Positions 41,269 to 51,738 are shown, numbered from the stretch's first letter. The stretch is DNA of 64,000 nucleotides from Burkholderia latens (GCF_001718795.1 NZ_CP013438.1:620001-684000); one strand, 5' to 3'. Notes: generated by a model from the letters alone, not told the origin. Made by a program: numbers and translations.

Positions 41269-41334
41269 CGCCAAGGTGTGACGCGCTGTGCCCGTTATCG
41301 AATCCCGTTTCTTTATTTCGATTGAGGATGTGCC

Positions 41335-42636
41335 ATGACTCCGTCTGATGTTAAAGCCACGCTATCGTTCAGCGACAACTCGCCGAGCGTCGAAATGCCG
41401 ATCTACAAGGGCACGATGGGCCCGGACGTGATCGACATCCGCAAGCTGTACGGCCAGACCGGCAAGTTCACGTATGACCCGGGCTTCATGTCAACGGCTT
41501 CGTGCAACTCGGCGATCACGTACATCGACGGCGACAAGGGCGAACTGCTGTATCGCGGCTACCCGATCGACAACCTCGCGCAGAACGCCGACTTCCTCGA
41601 GTCGTGCTACCTGCTGCTGAAGGGCGAGCTGCCGAACGCCGCTCAGAAGAAGGAATTCGTCGACACCGTCACGAAGCACACGATGGTGCACGAGCAGATG
41701 CACTTCTTCTTCCGCGGCTTCCGCCGCGATGCGCATCCGATGGCGATCCTCGTTGCCGCGGTCGGCGCGCTGTCCGCGTTCTACCACGACTCGCTCGACA
41801 TCAACGACCCGCGTCACCGCGAAGTGTCGGCGATCCGCATGATCGCGAAGCTGCCGACGCTCGTCGCGATGGCGTACAAGTACAGCATCGGCCAGCCGTT
41901 CGTGTATCCGAAGAACTCGCTGTCGTACAGCGCGAACTTCATGCACATGATGTTCTCGAACCCGTGCGAAGAGTACAAGGTCAACGACGTGCTCGTCCGC
42001 GCGCTCGACCGCATCCTGATCCTGCACGCCGATCACGAGCAAAACGCATCGACGTCGACGGTCCGCCTGGCCGGCTCGTCGGGCGCGAACCCGTTCGCGT
42101 GTATCGCAGCCGGTATCGCATGTCTGTGGGGCCCGGCGCACGGCGGTGCGAACGAAGCCGCACTGAACATGCTCGAGCAGATCGGTTCGCCGGACAACAT
42201 CCCCGAATTCATCAAGCAGGTGAAGGACAAGAATTCGGGCGTGAAGCTGATGGGCTTCGGCCACCGCGTGTACAAGAACTACGACCCGCGTGCGAAGCTG
42301 ATGCGCGAAACGTGCTACGAAGTGCTGAACGAACTCGGCCTGCACGACGACCCGCTGTTCAAGCTGGCGATGCAGCTCGAGAAGATCGCGCTGGAAGACG
42401 AATACTTCGTGTCGCGCAAGCTGTACCCGAACGTCGACTTCTATTCGGGCATCGTGCAGCGCGCGCTGGGCATCCCGACGTCGATGTTCACGTGTATCTT
42501 CGCGATGGCACGTACGGTCGGCTGGATCGCACAGTGGAACGAAATGATCGCGGATCCGGAACAGAAGATCGGCCGTCCGCGTCAGCTGTTCATCGGCGAC
42601 ACGCCGCGCGAAGCAAAGCCGCTCAACGCACGTTAA
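41335..42636 (+). CDS. gltA: Citrate synthase (type II, hexameric)
   Basis: A 433-residue enzyme that condenses oxaloacetate and acetyl-CoA. The N-terminal domain of the NADH-sensitive hexameric type is present ([14 protein letters not shown] segment [20 protein letters not shown]). The catalytic residues are in [10 protein letters not shown] (His), [14 protein letters not shown] (His310) and [14 protein letters not shown] (Asp). It has its own upstream gap of 66 bp behind sdhE and ends at a strong terminator. It may be transcribed with sdh or from its own promoter. Confidence 0.98.
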   Translation: MTPSDVKATLSFSDNSPSVEMPIYKGTMGPDVIDIRKLYGQTGKFTYDPGFMSTASCNSAITYIDGDKGELLYRGYPIDNLAQNADFLESCYLLLKGELPNAAQKKEFVDTVTKHTMVHEQMHFFFRGFRRDAHPMAILVAAVGALSAFYHDSLDINDPRHREVSAIRMIAKLPTLVAMAYKYSIGQPFVYPKNSLSYSANFMHMMFSNPCEEYKVNDVLVRALDRILILHADHEQNASTSTVRLAGSSGANPFACIAAGIACLWGPAHGGANEAALNMLEQIGSPDNIPEFIKQVKDKNSGVKLMGFGHRVYKNYDPRAKLMRETCYEVLNELGLHDDPLFKLAMQLEKIALEDEYFVSRKLYPNVDFYSGIVQRALGIPTSMFTCIFAMARTVGWIAQWNEMIADPEQKIGRPRQLFIGDTPREAKPLNAR

Positions 42637-42694
42637 GTCGTGCGCGGTGCGTACGGCGGCCACGCCGTTCGCACCCGGCCAGCGCAGCGCTCCG

Positions 42695-42727
42695 ACACCC
42701 CGGTGGGTCATCCCGCCGGGGTGTTTT
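42695..42727 (+). terminator. Rho-independent terminator of gltA
   Basis: Arms ACACCCCGG (42695-42703) and CCGGGGTGT (42716-42724) are followed by TTTT. The loop can pair further (GGG/CCC). It overlaps the end of the convergent AraC gene. Confidence 0.85.
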
Positions 42728-43716
42728 CATTTGCGCGGCCGACGTCGGTCGCGTTCATGACCCGCGTCGGCGCCGCGTTCCAGCGACGGCGGCCGGATGT
42801 CGAGCGCCGGCGCGTCGGCATCGGGCGCGCGGCCGTGCCGCGCGAAGAACTGCCGGTAGGCGCTGGGGGTCATCCCGCGCGCGGCGAGGAACTGGCGGTT
42901 GAAGTTCGCGGCGTTCGGAATGCCGCAGCGCGCCGCCACCGTCGCGATCGGCCAGTCGGTGCCGAGCAGATGACGGCACGCATGCGCAAGCCGCAGCCGC
43001 TGCACGTAGCGGCCGACGCTTTCGCCGAGGTGCCGCACGAACAGACGCTGCAGCGTGCGCTCGGACATGTGTGCGACGGCGGCGAGCGTGTCGATGCGCA
43101 ACGGTTCGTGGAAGTGCCGGTCGATCGCGTCGAGCACGCGGTCGAGGCGTTCGGCCTCGGGTGCGTCCGAGCCGGCCGATGCTGCGCGTGTGTCGGGACG
43201 ATCGTACGCTTGCGCGGTGGCGAGCGGTTCGCCGCCGGCTTCCGCGAGATCGGCAAGCGTGTCGAGCGCGGCCGAGAGCCGCACGCGCGGCGATGCGTCG
43301 AGCAGCCGCGGCAGCCGCGCGCGCATCGCACGCGCCGTCTCCACGTCGAAACTCAGGCCGGCCGCCGCGCGCCGCAGCAGCGAGCGCAGCGGCGCGTATT
43401 CGGGGCAACAGTCGGCCACGCGCCGCGCCCAGTCGCCATCGAACCAGATGACGAGCGCCACTTCCGGCGCGTCGCGATCGATGCGTGCGTTCGACGACCA
43501 CGTATGCGGGAGGTTCGGCGGCACGAGCACCAGATCGTCGTCCGCGTAACCGGAAACGCGATCGCCGATGAAGCGCCGGCCGCGACTATTGAGCGTCAGC
43601 GTCAGTTCGTACTCAGGGTGGCGATGCCATTCGAACGGAATGCGCGCGAGCTGGCGGTGGTACACGCGGATCGAGCAGCCAGGCGCAAACGTCACGTGTT
43701 CGTATTGCGGCTTCAT
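42727..43716 (-). CDS. AraC-family transcriptional regulator
   Basis: A 329-residue regulator. The N-terminal cupin sensor (about 1-130, FEWHRHPEYELTLTLNSRG) has the metal-like His-x-His. The C-terminal AraC domain at about 190-290 has two helix-turn-helices (LAAVAHMSERTLQRLFVRHL and ATVAARCGIPNAANFNRQFL). The start is set by GGAGG 6 nt upstream on the minus strand. It is divergent from the VOC gene 71 bp away, which it may control. The tail is rich in Arg/Pro. Confidence 0.9.
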   Translation of the reverse strand: MKPQYEHVTFAPGCSIRVYHRQLARIPFEWHRHPEYELTLTLNSRGRRFIGDRVSGYADDDLVLVPPNLPHTWSSNARIDRDAPEVALVIWFDGDWARRVADCCPEYAPLRSLLRRAAAGLSFDVETARAMRARLPRLLDASPRVRLSAALDTLADLAEAGGEPLATAQAYDRPDTRAASAGSDAPEAERLDRVLDAIDRHFHEPLRIDTLAAVAHMSERTLQRLFVRHLGESVGRYVQRLRLAHACRHLLGTDWPIATVAARCGIPNAANFNRQFLAARGMTPSAYRQFFARHGRAPDADAPALDIRPPSLERGADAGHERDRRRPRK

Positions 43717-43787
43717 CGCGGCCTCCGGGCGACGGCGGCAACGCACCGTGGCATGATCGTGGTCGATCGTCACGACGGAGCGATGCC

Positions 43788-44177
43788 ATGTTTTCACATG
43801 TCTGCGTGGGCGTCAGCGATACCGCGCGCGCGTACGAGTTTTACGCGCCGCTGTTCGCCGAACTCGGGTTGCGGCTGAGGTTCAGCGAGCCGGACGGCTG
43901 GTCGGGGTGGATGCCGGCCGACGCCGATCGGCCGCTGTTCTTCTTCGGCAGGCCGCTCGACGGGCGCGCGCCCGAACCCGGCAACGGCCATACGATCGCG
44001 TTCGATGCGCAGGACCGCGCGCAGGTCGACCGCTGCCATGCGCTCGCGCTGCAGCACGGCGCCACCTGCGAAGGGCCGCCGGGCTTGCGGCCGCACTATC
44101 ACGCCGACTATTACGGCGCGTATTTTCGCGATCCCGACGGCAACAAGCTGTGCGTGGTCTGCCATCGGCCCGAGTAG
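43788..44177 (+). CDS. VOC-superfamily (glyoxalase/dioxygenase-like) protein
   Basis: A 129-residue protein with one vicinal-oxygen-chelate fold: MFSHVCVGVSDTARAYEFYA, then GHTIAFDAQDRAQVDRCHAL, and the closing YYGAYFRDPDGNKLCVVCHR. His4 and the Tyr/Asp end are in the usual metal-ligand places, but the substrate is unknown. It is divergent from an AraC gene. Confidence 0.9.
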   Translation: MFSHVCVGVSDTARAYEFYAPLFAELGLRLRFSEPDGWSGWMPADADRPLFFFGRPLDGRAPEPGNGHTIAFDAQDRAQVDRCHALALQHGATCEGPPGLRPHYHADYYGAYFRDPDGNKLCVVCHRPE

Positions 44178-44287
44178 CACGCATTTGTCAGGATTGTATC
44201 GATAGTTGACCGGATGGTGTCGATGACGCTCGTGTCCCGGCCGTACGCTGAGCACTCGACACAGCACGGATCAACGAGGAGACAACG

Positions 44288-45541
44288 ATGCATCTGACGA
44301 TTGACGATCTGCCGGGCGCGATCCGCACGGCGAAACGGGCGCTGCGCAACGACCTGCCCGGCTACGCGGCCGCGTTCCGCGAAGTGGAAGGGGACATCGC
44401 GCGGCAGGTGGATGCGATCCGTCGCGCGCATGCGCATGGCCGCGACGTGATTCCGGTGCTGCCGTTCGCGGATATCGCCAGCGGTGGCATCGATCCGCGC
44501 ACGGTTGCCGAGATTCGCACCCACGGCGCGGTGGTGATACGCGGCGTGTTCGACGCGCAGCAGGCGCGCGACTGGAACGACGAGATCGGCGCGTACCTCG
44601 ACGCGAACCGCTTCGCGGAGCGGCTGCATGCGCGGGCCGAGGACCGCTACTTCGGCAATCTCGCGTCGGGCAAGCCGCAGATCTACGGCGTCTATTGGTC
44701 GAAGCCGCAAGTGGCCGCGCGCCAGTCGCCGGCGCTCACGCAGGCGCGCGTGTTCCTGAACCGCCTGTGGCGTCATGCCGACGGCGCACGCGCGCATTTC
44801 GATCCCGATCAGGTGCCCGCCTACGCTGACCGGATTCGCCGCCGGCCGCCGGGTTCGACGTCGCTCGGACTGTCGCCGCACGTCGACGGCGGTTCCGTGG
44901 AGCGCTGGCTCGGCGCGAACTTCCGGCAGGTCTATCGTCATGTGCTGGCCGGCCACTGGCGGGATTACGATCCGTTCGACGCCGCGTTCCGTCCGGACGT
45001 CGAGGAGATTCCGTCTCCGGCCGTGTGCTCGATGTTCCGCACGTTCCAGGGCTGGACCGCGCTGACGCCGCAAGGGCCGGGCGACGGCACGCTGCAGCTG
45101 ATTCCCGTTGCGAACGCGATGGCATATGTCGTATTGCGCGCGCTGCAGGACGACGTGGCCGACGACGACCTGTGCGGCGCGCGGCCGGGCCGCGCGTTGT
45201 CGATCCTGCCGCAATGGCACGCGTTGCTGCTCGACGCACTTGTGCCGATCCCGCATATGGAACCGGGCGATGCGGTGTTCTGGCACGGTGACGTCGTGCA
45301 CGCAGTGGAGGATGCGCATCGCGGCAGCGGCGACAGCAACGTGATGTATATCGCGGCCGCGCCCGGTTGCGCGAAGAACGACGCGTACCTGCAGCGTCAG
45401 CGGCTGGCATTCCTGCGCGGCGACAGCCCGCCGGATTTCCCGGCCGATCATTTCGAGACCGATTTCGACGGGCGTGCAGGCGAAGGCGACCTCACGGCGC
45501 TCGGCCGTGCGCAAATGGGCTTCGGGCCGGCGCGCGCATAA
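44288..45541 (+). CDS. DUF1479 (YbiU-like) putative Fe(II)/2-oxoglutarate oxygenase
   Basis: A 417-residue protein of the DUF1479 family. The double-stranded beta-helix core carries SLGLSPHVDGGSVERW (candidate ligands His198 and Asp200) and FWHGDVVHAVEDAH (His333 or His338), matching an HxD...H facial triad. PGDGTLQLIPVANAMAYV is also typical. No substrate is known for the family. SD GAGGAG precedes the ATG. It stands alone, 110 bp after the VOC gene. Confidence 0.88.
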   Translation: MHLTIDDLPGAIRTAKRALRNDLPGYAAAFREVEGDIARQVDAIRRAHAHGRDVIPVLPFADIASGGIDPRTVAEIRTHGAVVIRGVFDAQQARDWNDEIGAYLDANRFAERLHARAEDRYFGNLASGKPQIYGVYWSKPQVAARQSPALTQARVFLNRLWRHADGARAHFDPDQVPAYADRIRRRPPGSTSLGLSPHVDGGSVERWLGANFRQVYRHVLAGHWRDYDPFDAAFRPDVEEIPSPAVCSMFRTFQGWTALTPQGPGDGTLQLIPVANAMAYVVLRALQDDVADDDLCGARPGRALSILPQWHALLLDALVPIPHMEPGDAVFWHGDVVHAVEDAHRGSGDSNVMYIAAAPGCAKNDAYLQRQRLAFLRGDSPPDFPADHFETDFDGRAGEGDLTALGRAQMGFGPARA

Positions 45542-45765
45542 CGAAGGCGCCGATCCTCCCGAAACCGCCGGTCAAAACCGCCATTCGCATCGCGCGAGCG
45601 GGACGACTGCCGAATCCGCTGCGCGGCGCTAACACTTCGACGCGATCGGCTGCGCATGCGCGCAAAATCGACGCGCATTGCGCCGGTTGTTTTTCGATAA
45701 TGGTCTGCACGCACCATGCAGCTGCCCGGTGTGGCGCACGGGGCAGCGAGACCACGGAGGAGCCG

Positions 45766-46525
45766 ATGCAATTCACGCAAGCGATCGTTCGCCGTCCCGC
45801 GCCGTCCTGTGGCGCGGGCCTCACCACCGCCGCGCTCGGCGCGCCCCGATTACGCCAAGACGCTCGCGCAGTTTCACGCATACTGCGACGCGCTGCGCGG
45901 GCTTGGCGTCGAACTGACCGAGCTGCCGCCGCTCGATGCGTTTCCCGATTCGCACTTCGTCGAAGACGTCGCGGTCGTCGCGCCCGAGTTCGCGGTGATT
46001 ACGCGCCCGGGCGCGCCCGCACGGCGCGGCGAGACCGCGCACATCGAAGGGGCGCTCCGCGTGCACCGCGAGCTGTTGCCGATGCAGCAAGGGCGTCTTG
46101 ACGGCGGCGACGTGATGCTGGTCGGCAAGCGGTTCTACATCGGGCTGACGAGCCGCACCGACGCCGAAGGCATTGCCGAATTCGATTCGTTGGTGTCGCG
46201 CCATGGCTATTCGGTCGTTGCGGTGCCGGTCGGCGCGGGACTGCACCTGAAGTCGGTCGTCAACGCGGTCGGCGACGACACGCTGCTCATGACCGACGCG
46301 ATGGCCGCGCATCCGGCGTTCGCCGGCTATCGCCGGATCGCGATCGCGGACGCCGACGAATACGCGGCCAACACGCTGCGCGTGAACGGCACGCTGATCT
46401 CGCCGGCCGGCTATCCGCGCGTGCACGACGCGATTCACGCGCTCGGGTTGCCGCTGCACGTGATCGACAGTACCGAATTTCGCAAGATGGATGGCGGCCT
46501 GACCTGCCTGTCGCTGCGGTTCTAG
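45766..46525 (+). pseudogene. Dimethylarginine dimethylaminohydrolase (DDAH)-like gene broken by a frameshift
   Basis: The N-terminus is encoded from ATG 45766 (SD GGAGGAG about 6 nt before): MQFTQAIVRRPAPSCGAGLT, then TAALGAP. The rest (DYAKTLAQFHAYCDALRGLG, FPDSHFVEDVAVVAPE) lies in the next frame. Alignment to the DDAH pattern (LGxPDYAKxLxQ) puts the join at the CCCC run 45844-45847, where one extra C breaks the frame. Downstream residues are intact, including HLKSVVNAVGDDTL (His) and the C-terminal DGGLTCLSLRF (Cys). Either a recent mutation or a sequencing error is possible. An Lrp gene follows after 101 bp. Confidence 0.85.
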
Positions 46526-46626
46526 CCGATTGGCGGGCGACCGCTTCGGCCGGATAATGTGGCGCCCGCGCGGAACCGGAGGAGACGCGCCGCGCACCAG
46601 CCACGACCCGACCGGAGCGAACACGG

Positions 46627-47091
46627 ATGACCGACAAGAAGATGCAGCTCGACAGGATCGATCTTCGGATCCTCGACATCCTGCGCACCGACGGACGGAT
46701 TTCGTACCGGAAACTGTCCGAGCTTGTGAACCTCACGCCGCGTCCGTGCCAGGCGCGCGTGGAGCGTCTCGAAGCGCTCGGCGTGATCGGCGGCTACCGC
46801 GCGGTCATCAACGCACCGCGCGCGACCAAGCCGATCGTCGTGATCGCGCAGATCGGACTGGCCGATCACGGGCGTTCGCAGGCGCCGTTCGAGGACGAGA
46901 TGCGGAACAACCCGGCCGTGCTCGATTGCTGGCTCGTCAGCGGCACGTTCGATTTCATCGTACGGCTCGCATGCGACGACCTCGACGAATACCGGCGGAT
47001 CGCGAACCAGTGGCTGGAAAACCCGCGGTTCCGGATTGAGAAGATCGTGACGACGGCCGAGCTGCAGGCGATCAAGCGCAGCGTCGTGTGA
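46627..47091 (+). CDS. Lrp/AsnC-family transcriptional regulator
   Basis: A 154-residue regulator. The N-terminal helix-turn-helix is at about 8-65 (LDRIDLRILDILRTDGRISY, then RKLSELVNLTPRPCQARVER). The C-terminal RAM/AsnC ligand domain is at about 70-150 (VIAQIGLADHGRSQ, VLDCWLVSGTFDFIVRLACD). It lies behind the broken DDAH gene and probably sensed an amino acid related to that pathway. Confidence 0.93.
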   Translation: MTDKKMQLDRIDLRILDILRTDGRISYRKLSELVNLTPRPCQARVERLEALGVIGGYRAVINAPRATKPIVVIAQIGLADHGRSQAPFEDEMRNNPAVLDCWLVSGTFDFIVRLACDDLDEYRRIANQWLENPRFRIEKIVTTAELQAIKRSVV

Positions 47092-47299
47092 CGCGGCAGT
47101 GCGCGTGCGGCGTGCGCCGCCACTGTGGATTCCCGGCGTGCCTCACGACGACGGTCTGCGGCGCGCATGGCGGGCGGATCGATTGGCATTCCAGATCGAT
47201 TCGATCGGCGCGAATCCCCGCATGAGTGAACACCACGGATGCTTTGCGGTCGGCGGCACGGGGAGCGGCGCTGAGCGGCGCGCGGCCGCTGCGCCGCCG

Positions 47300-48025
47300 C
47301 TACGTGTCCAGCTCCGGATAGTGCCGGAAGATTCCCATGTCGTTGAACGGGATGCGTCGCTCCGACGCGAGATAACGCGCGATCGGCGGATGCTCGGCAA
47401 CGCGGTCGTGCAGGGCGACGAGTCCCGCGACGTCGCGCTCCGCGCGCTTCATCGCCTTCGGAAACGCGTAACGCAGCCCTTCGATCAGCTGGAAGAGTGA
47501 CAGGTCCGCGTAACTGAGCGCGCGGCCGGCGATGTAGCCGCGCTTGTGCGGATTTTGCGCGAGCACGCGGTCGAAGTAGCCGAGGAACTTCGGCAGCCGA
47601 TGCGCGAGAAAATCGGCTGCGCGTCTGGTGGCCTCGGCCTTCTGCTCCTCGTAGTACAGGCCGCTGCCGATCGGATGGTGCGTATCGTGGATTTCGGTGA
47701 CGAAATCGGCGACGGTCAACTGCAACTGATGCACCCACAGCCGGCCGGCTTCGTCTTCGGGCGCGAGTCCGAGCCGCGTGCCGAGAAACAGCAGGATGTT
47801 CGCGGTCTGTCCGACGACCAGGTCGCCGGCTTTCAGGAAGGGCGGCGCGAACGGCACGCATTCGGCCTTCGCGCTGTCCATCATCCGCATCATCGCCGCT
47901 ACACCCATGCCGCGCCCTGATTCGCGTGCGACGTCGACGTAGTCGGCCTCGGCCGCCTCGAGCGCGAGCCGCACATATTCGCCGCGTCCCTGGATTTCCG
48001 GCCAGTAATAGAGTTCGTATCGCAT
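47300..48025 (-). CDS. Glutathione S-transferase family protein
   Basis: A 241-residue protein with an N-terminal thioredoxin-like domain (YELYYWPEIQGRGEYVRLAL, then the cis-proline region in APPFLKAGDLVVGQTANILL). The all-helical C-terminal domain includes YFDRVLAQNPHKRGYIAGRA and LSYADLSLFQLIEGLRYAFP (N-capping Asp). The catalytic residue is probably Tyr near the N-terminus. Substrate unknown. It is divergent from leuC. Confidence 0.92.
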   Translation of the reverse strand: MRYELYYWPEIQGRGEYVRLALEAAEADYVDVARESGRGMGVAAMMRMMDSAKAECVPFAPPFLKAGDLVVGQTANILLFLGTRLGLAPEDEAGRLWVHQLQLTVADFVTEIHDTHHPIGSGLYYEEQKAEATRRAADFLAHRLPKFLGYFDRVLAQNPHKRGYIAGRALSYADLSLFQLIEGLRYAFPKAMKRAERDVAGLVALHDRVAEHPPIARYLASERRIPFNDMGIFRHYPELDT

Positions 48026-48178
48026 GCAATGCTCCTGTCCGTCGATGCGTCGAGCGATGCCCGCATCGTGATGGCGGGGAGGGCGGCCGTGTGCCGCCCG
48101 TTGCGAATAGACAGTCTAGAAGATCGGGCGCGGAATGCGGCGCGCGAGGCGGGCGATGCGGACCCGTTTGCCGGGTAA

Positions 48179-48198
48179 TGCCGATACAGGTATTGGCA
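48179..48198. promoter_or_regulatory. Imperfect 20-bp palindrome in the leuC / GST gap
   Basis: TGCCGATACAGGTATTGGCA pairs with itself except at one position per arm. It lies 122 bp before leuC and 154 bp before the GST gene. It could be an operator for either gene. No regulator gene is adjacent. Confidence 0.4.
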
Positions 48199-48319
48199 CT
48201 ACCAGCCAAACCACTGTTTTTAATGGGTTTTTTCGTGCCGAGCCCGCGCCGTAGCGCATTCTGCGTGGCATAATCGATCGCACCAGCAAGGCTTGTAGTC
48301 ACAACGACCCCGCATACCC

Positions 48320-49729
48320 ATGGCACAGACTCTCTACGACAAACTGTGGAATACCCACGTCGTCCACACCGAGGACGACGGCACGGCATTGCTCTATATC
48401 GACCGTCAACTGCTGCACGAAGTCACGAGCCCGCAGGCGTTCGAGGGGCTGAACGTCGCGCACCGCCCGGTGTGGCGCATCAGTGCGAACCTGGCCGTAT
48501 CCGATCACAACGTACCGACCACCGATCGCAGCCACGGCATAGCCGATCCGGTCTCGAAGCTGCAGGTCGACACGCTCGACGCCAACTGCGACGCCTTCGG
48601 CATCACGCAGTTCAAGATGAACGACATGCGCCAGGGCATCGTGCACATCATCGGGCCGGAGCAGGGCGCGACGCTGCCGGGCATGACGATCGTTTGCGGC
48701 GATTCGCACACGTCGACGCACGGCGCGTTCGGCGCGCTCGCGCACGGGATCGGCACGTCCGAAGTCGAGCACGTGCTTGCAACGCAAACCTTGCTGCAGA
48801 AAAAGAGCAAGAACATGCTCGTGAAGGTCGAGGGCACGCTGCCGCGCGGCTGTACCGCGAAGGACATCGTGCTCGCGATCATCGGCAAGATCGGCACGGC
48901 CGGCGGCACCGGCTACGCGATCGAATTCGGCGGCTCGACGATCCGCGCACTGACGATGGAAGGCCGGATGACCGTCTGCAACATGGCGATCGAGGCTGGC
49001 GCGCGCGCAGGCATGGTCGCCGTCGACGACACGACGATCGACTACCTGAAGGGCCGTCCGTTCGTGCCGACCGGCGCGGAGTGGGACCAGGCCGTCGAGT
49101 ACTGGCGCGAATTCAAGTCCGACGAAGGCGCGCAGTTCGACCGCGTCGTCGAACTGAATGCGGCCGAGATCGTCCCGCAGGTCACGTGGGGCACGTCGCC
49201 GGAAATGGTCACGTCGATCGACGGTCGCGTACCCGATCCCGAGCGCGAGAAGGATCCGGTCAAGCGCGATGCGATGGAGCGCGCGCTGGCGTACATGGCG
49301 CTCGAGCCAAACACGCCGATCGAATCGATCAAGGTCGACAAGATCTTCATCGGCTCGTGCACGAATGCCCGCATTGAGGACATCCGCGCGGCCGCATACG
49401 TCGTGAAGAAGCTGAACCGCCGCATCGCGCCGAACGTGCGGCTCGCGATGGTCGTGCCGGGCTCGGGCCTCGTGAAGGCGCAGGCCGAGCGCGAAGGGCT
49501 CGACAAGGTGTTCACCGACGCGGGCTTCGAATGGCGCGAGCCGGGCTGCTCGATGTGCCTCGCGATGAACGCGGACCGGCTCGAGCCGGGCGAGCGCTGC
49601 GCATCGACGTCGAACCGCAACTTCGAAGGACGGCAGGGCGCCGGTGGCCGCACGCATCTCGTGAGCCCCGCGATGGCGGCGGCCGCGGCCATCGAAGGCC
49701 ACTTCGTCGACATTCGTCAGCTGGGGTAA
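48320..49729 (+). CDS. leuC: 3-isopropylmalate dehydratase large subunit
   Basis: A 469-residue aconitase-like subunit of leucine synthesis. The [4Fe-4S] cysteines are in [15 protein letters not shown] (about 347) and [20 protein letters not shown] (about 410 and 413). [15 protein letters not shown] and [20 protein letters not shown] are substrate-site segments. It works as a heterodimer with LeuD. Gene order leuC, lipoprotein, leuD, leuB. Confidence 0.98.
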   Translation: MAQTLYDKLWNTHVVHTEDDGTALLYIDRQLLHEVTSPQAFEGLNVAHRPVWRISANLAVSDHNVPTTDRSHGIADPVSKLQVDTLDANCDAFGITQFKMNDMRQGIVHIIGPEQGATLPGMTIVCGDSHTSTHGAFGALAHGIGTSEVEHVLATQTLLQKKSKNMLVKVEGTLPRGCTAKDIVLAIIGKIGTAGGTGYAIEFGGSTIRALTMEGRMTVCNMAIEAGARAGMVAVDDTTIDYLKGRPFVPTGAEWDQAVEYWREFKSDEGAQFDRVVELNAAEIVPQVTWGTSPEMVTSIDGRVPDPEREKDPVKRDAMERALAYMALEPNTPIESIKVDKIFIGSCTNARIEDIRAAAYVVKKLNRRIAPNVRLAMVVPGSGLVKAQAEREGLDKVFTDAGFEWREPGCSMCLAMNADRLEPGERCASTSNRNFEGRQGAGGRTHLVSPAMAAAAAIEGHFVDIRQLG

Positions 49730-49732
49730 CGC

Positions 49733-49879
49733 GTGACGAAATCGAAGCTGATCGCGCGGCTGGTGGCCGCGCTGGCGCTCGCGGGGCTGGCGTTCGGCCT
49801 TGCGGGTTGCAATACCGTCCGAGGCTTCGGCCAGGATGTCAACGCCGCCGGCAACGCGCTGCAGCGCGCCGCGGAATGA
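49733..49879 (+). CDS. Entericidin A/B-like small lipoprotein
   Basis: A 48-residue ORF with a GTG start 4 bp after the leuC stop. The peptide is MTKSKLIARLVAALALAGLA, then FGLAGCNTVRGFGQDVNAAG and NALQRAAE. The lipobox is LAGC (Cys26), followed by the entericidin pattern NTVRGFGQDVNAAGNA. Entericidins are small cell-envelope lipoproteins, toxin/antidote-like in E. coli. Its position between leuC and leuD is unusual. Confidence 0.85.
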   Translation: MTKSKLIARLVAALALAGLAFGLAGCNTVRGFGQDVNAAGNALQRAAE

Positions 49880-49944
49880 CGCCCACCGAGAATTTGTCGA
49901 TGTGCGCCGGCTGAACGCCGGCCCTCCCACCGGATAGACGGATC

Positions 49945-50595
49945 ATGGAAAAATTCATTGTGCATACCGGCGTCGTGGCGCCGCTCGATCGCGAGAACGT
50001 CGACACCGACGCGATCATCCCGAAGCAGTTCCTGAAGTCGATCAAGCGCACGGGCTTCGGTCCGAACGCGTTCGACGAGTGGCGTTACCTCGACCACGGC
50101 GAGCCCGGCCAGGACAACTCGAAGCGCCCGCTGAACCCGGACTTCGTGCTCAATCAGCCGCGCTACCAGGGCGCATCGGTGCTGCTCGCACGCAAGAACT
50201 TCGGCTGCGGCAGCTCGCGCGAGCACGCGCCGTGGGCGCTGCAGCAGTACGGCTTCCGCGCGATCATCGCGCCGAGCTTTGCGGACATCTTCTTCAACAA
50301 CTGCTACAAGAACGGGCTGCTGCCGATCGTGCTGACCGAGCAGCAGGTCGATCACCTGTTCAACGACACGTACGCGTTCAACGGCTATCAGCTGACGATC
50401 GATCTCGACGCGCAGGTCGTGCGCTCGGGCGACGGCCGCGAGTATCCGTTCGAGATCACTGCGTTCCGCAAATACTGCCTGCTGAACGGCTTCGACGACA
50501 TCGGCCTGACGCTGCGTCACGCGGACAAGATCCGCCAGTTCGAAGCCGAGCGGCTCGCGAAGCAGCCGTGGCTCAACAACAAGCTGGTCGGCTGA
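49945..50595 (+). CDS. leuD: 3-isopropylmalate dehydratase small subunit
   Basis: A 216-residue swivel-domain subunit. It begins [20 protein letters not shown] and has [19 protein letters not shown]; the substrate loop is [20 protein letters not shown], and [19 protein letters not shown] follows. It is the partner of LeuC in isopropylmalate isomerisation. leuB follows after 75 bp. Confidence 0.98.
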   Translation: MEKFIVHTGVVAPLDRENVDTDAIIPKQFLKSIKRTGFGPNAFDEWRYLDHGEPGQDNSKRPLNPDFVLNQPRYQGASVLLARKNFGCGSSREHAPWALQQYGFRAIIAPSFADIFFNNCYKNGLLPIVLTEQQVDHLFNDTYAFNGYQLTIDLDAQVVRSGDGREYPFEITAFRKYCLLNGFDDIGLTLRHADKIRQFEAERLAKQPWLNNKLVG

Positions 50596-50670
50596 GATAG
50601 CCTTCGGGCGGGCGTGCATGACGCACGCTCGCCGACCTGTCACCCATACCTACCCAGTCAGGAATAACGC

Positions 50671-51738
50671 ATGAAGATTGCAGTGCTGCCCGGCGACGGC
50701 ATCGGTCCGGAAATCGTCAACGAAGCGGTCAAGGTGCTGAACGCCCTCGACGAGAAGTTCGAACTCGAGCACGCACCCGTGGGCGGCGCGGGTTACGAGG
50801 CGAGCGGTCATCCGCTGCCGGACGCGACGCTGAAGCTCGCGAAAGAAGCCGACGCGATCCTGTTCGGCGCGGTCGGCGACTGGAAATACGACTCGCTCGA
50901 GCGCCCGCTGCGCCCGGAGCAGGCGATCCTCGGGCTGCGCAAGCACCTCGAGCTGTTCGCGAACTTCCGTCCGGCGATCTGCTATCCGCAACTCGTCGAC
51001 GCATCGCCGCTGAAGCCTGAGCTCGTCGCGGGCCTCGACATCCTGATCGTGCGCGAACTGAACGGCGACATCTACTTCGGCCAGCCGCGCGGCGTGCGTG
51101 CGGCACCGGACGGCCCGTTCGCCGGTGCGCGCGAAGGTTTCGACACGATGCGCTATTCGGAACCGGAAGTGCGCCGCATCGCGCACGTCGCGTTCCAGGC
51201 CGCGCAAAAGCGCGCGAAGAAACTGCTGTCGGTCGACAAGTCGAACGTGCTGGAGACGTCGCAGTTCTGGCGCGACATCATGATCGACGTGGCGAAGGAA
51301 TATGCGGACGTCGAGCTTTCGCACATGTACGTCGACAATGCGGCGATGCAGCTCGCGAAGGCGCCGAAGCAGTTCGACGTGATCGTGACCGGCAACATGT
51401 TCGGCGACATCCTGTCGGATGAAGCGTCGATGCTGACAGGCTCGATCGGCATGCTGCCGTCGGCGTCGCTCGACAAGAACAACAAGGGTCTGTATGAGCC
51501 GTCGCACGGTTCGGCGCCGGACATCGCGGGCAAAGGCATCGCGAACCCGCTCGCGACGATCCTGTCGGCCGCGATGCTGCTGCGCTACTCGCTGAATCGC
51601 GCGGAGCAGGCCGATCGCATCGAGCGCGCGGTGAAAACGGTGCTGGAGCAAGGCTATCGCACCGGCGACATCGCGACGCCGGGCTGCAAGCAGGTCGGCA
51701 CGGCAGCGATGGGCGATGCGGTGGTCGCCGCGCTGTAA
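50671..51738 (+). CDS. leuB: 3-isopropylmalate dehydrogenase
   Basis: A 355-residue NAD-dependent beta-decarboxylating dehydrogenase. It starts [20 protein letters not shown]; substrate arginines occur in [20 protein letters not shown] and [12 protein letters not shown], and the metal aspartates in [20 protein letters not shown]. The nucleotide site is [15 protein letters not shown]. Last gene of the leucine set. asd begins 321 bp later with its own promoter and leader ORF. Confidence 0.98.
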   Translation: MKIAVLPGDGIGPEIVNEAVKVLNALDEKFELEHAPVGGAGYEASGHPLPDATLKLAKEADAILFGAVGDWKYDSLERPLRPEQAILGLRKHLELFANFRPAICYPQLVDASPLKPELVAGLDILIVRELNGDIYFGQPRGVRAAPDGPFAGAREGFDTMRYSEPEVRRIAHVAFQAAQKRAKKLLSVDKSNVLETSQFWRDIMIDVAKEYADVELSHMYVDNAAMQLAKAPKQFDVIVTGNMFGDILSDEASMLTGSIGMLPSASLDKNNKGLYEPSHGSAPDIAGKGIANPLATILSAAMLLRYSLNRAEQADRIERAVKTVLEQGYRTGDIATPGCKQVGTAAMGDAVVAAL

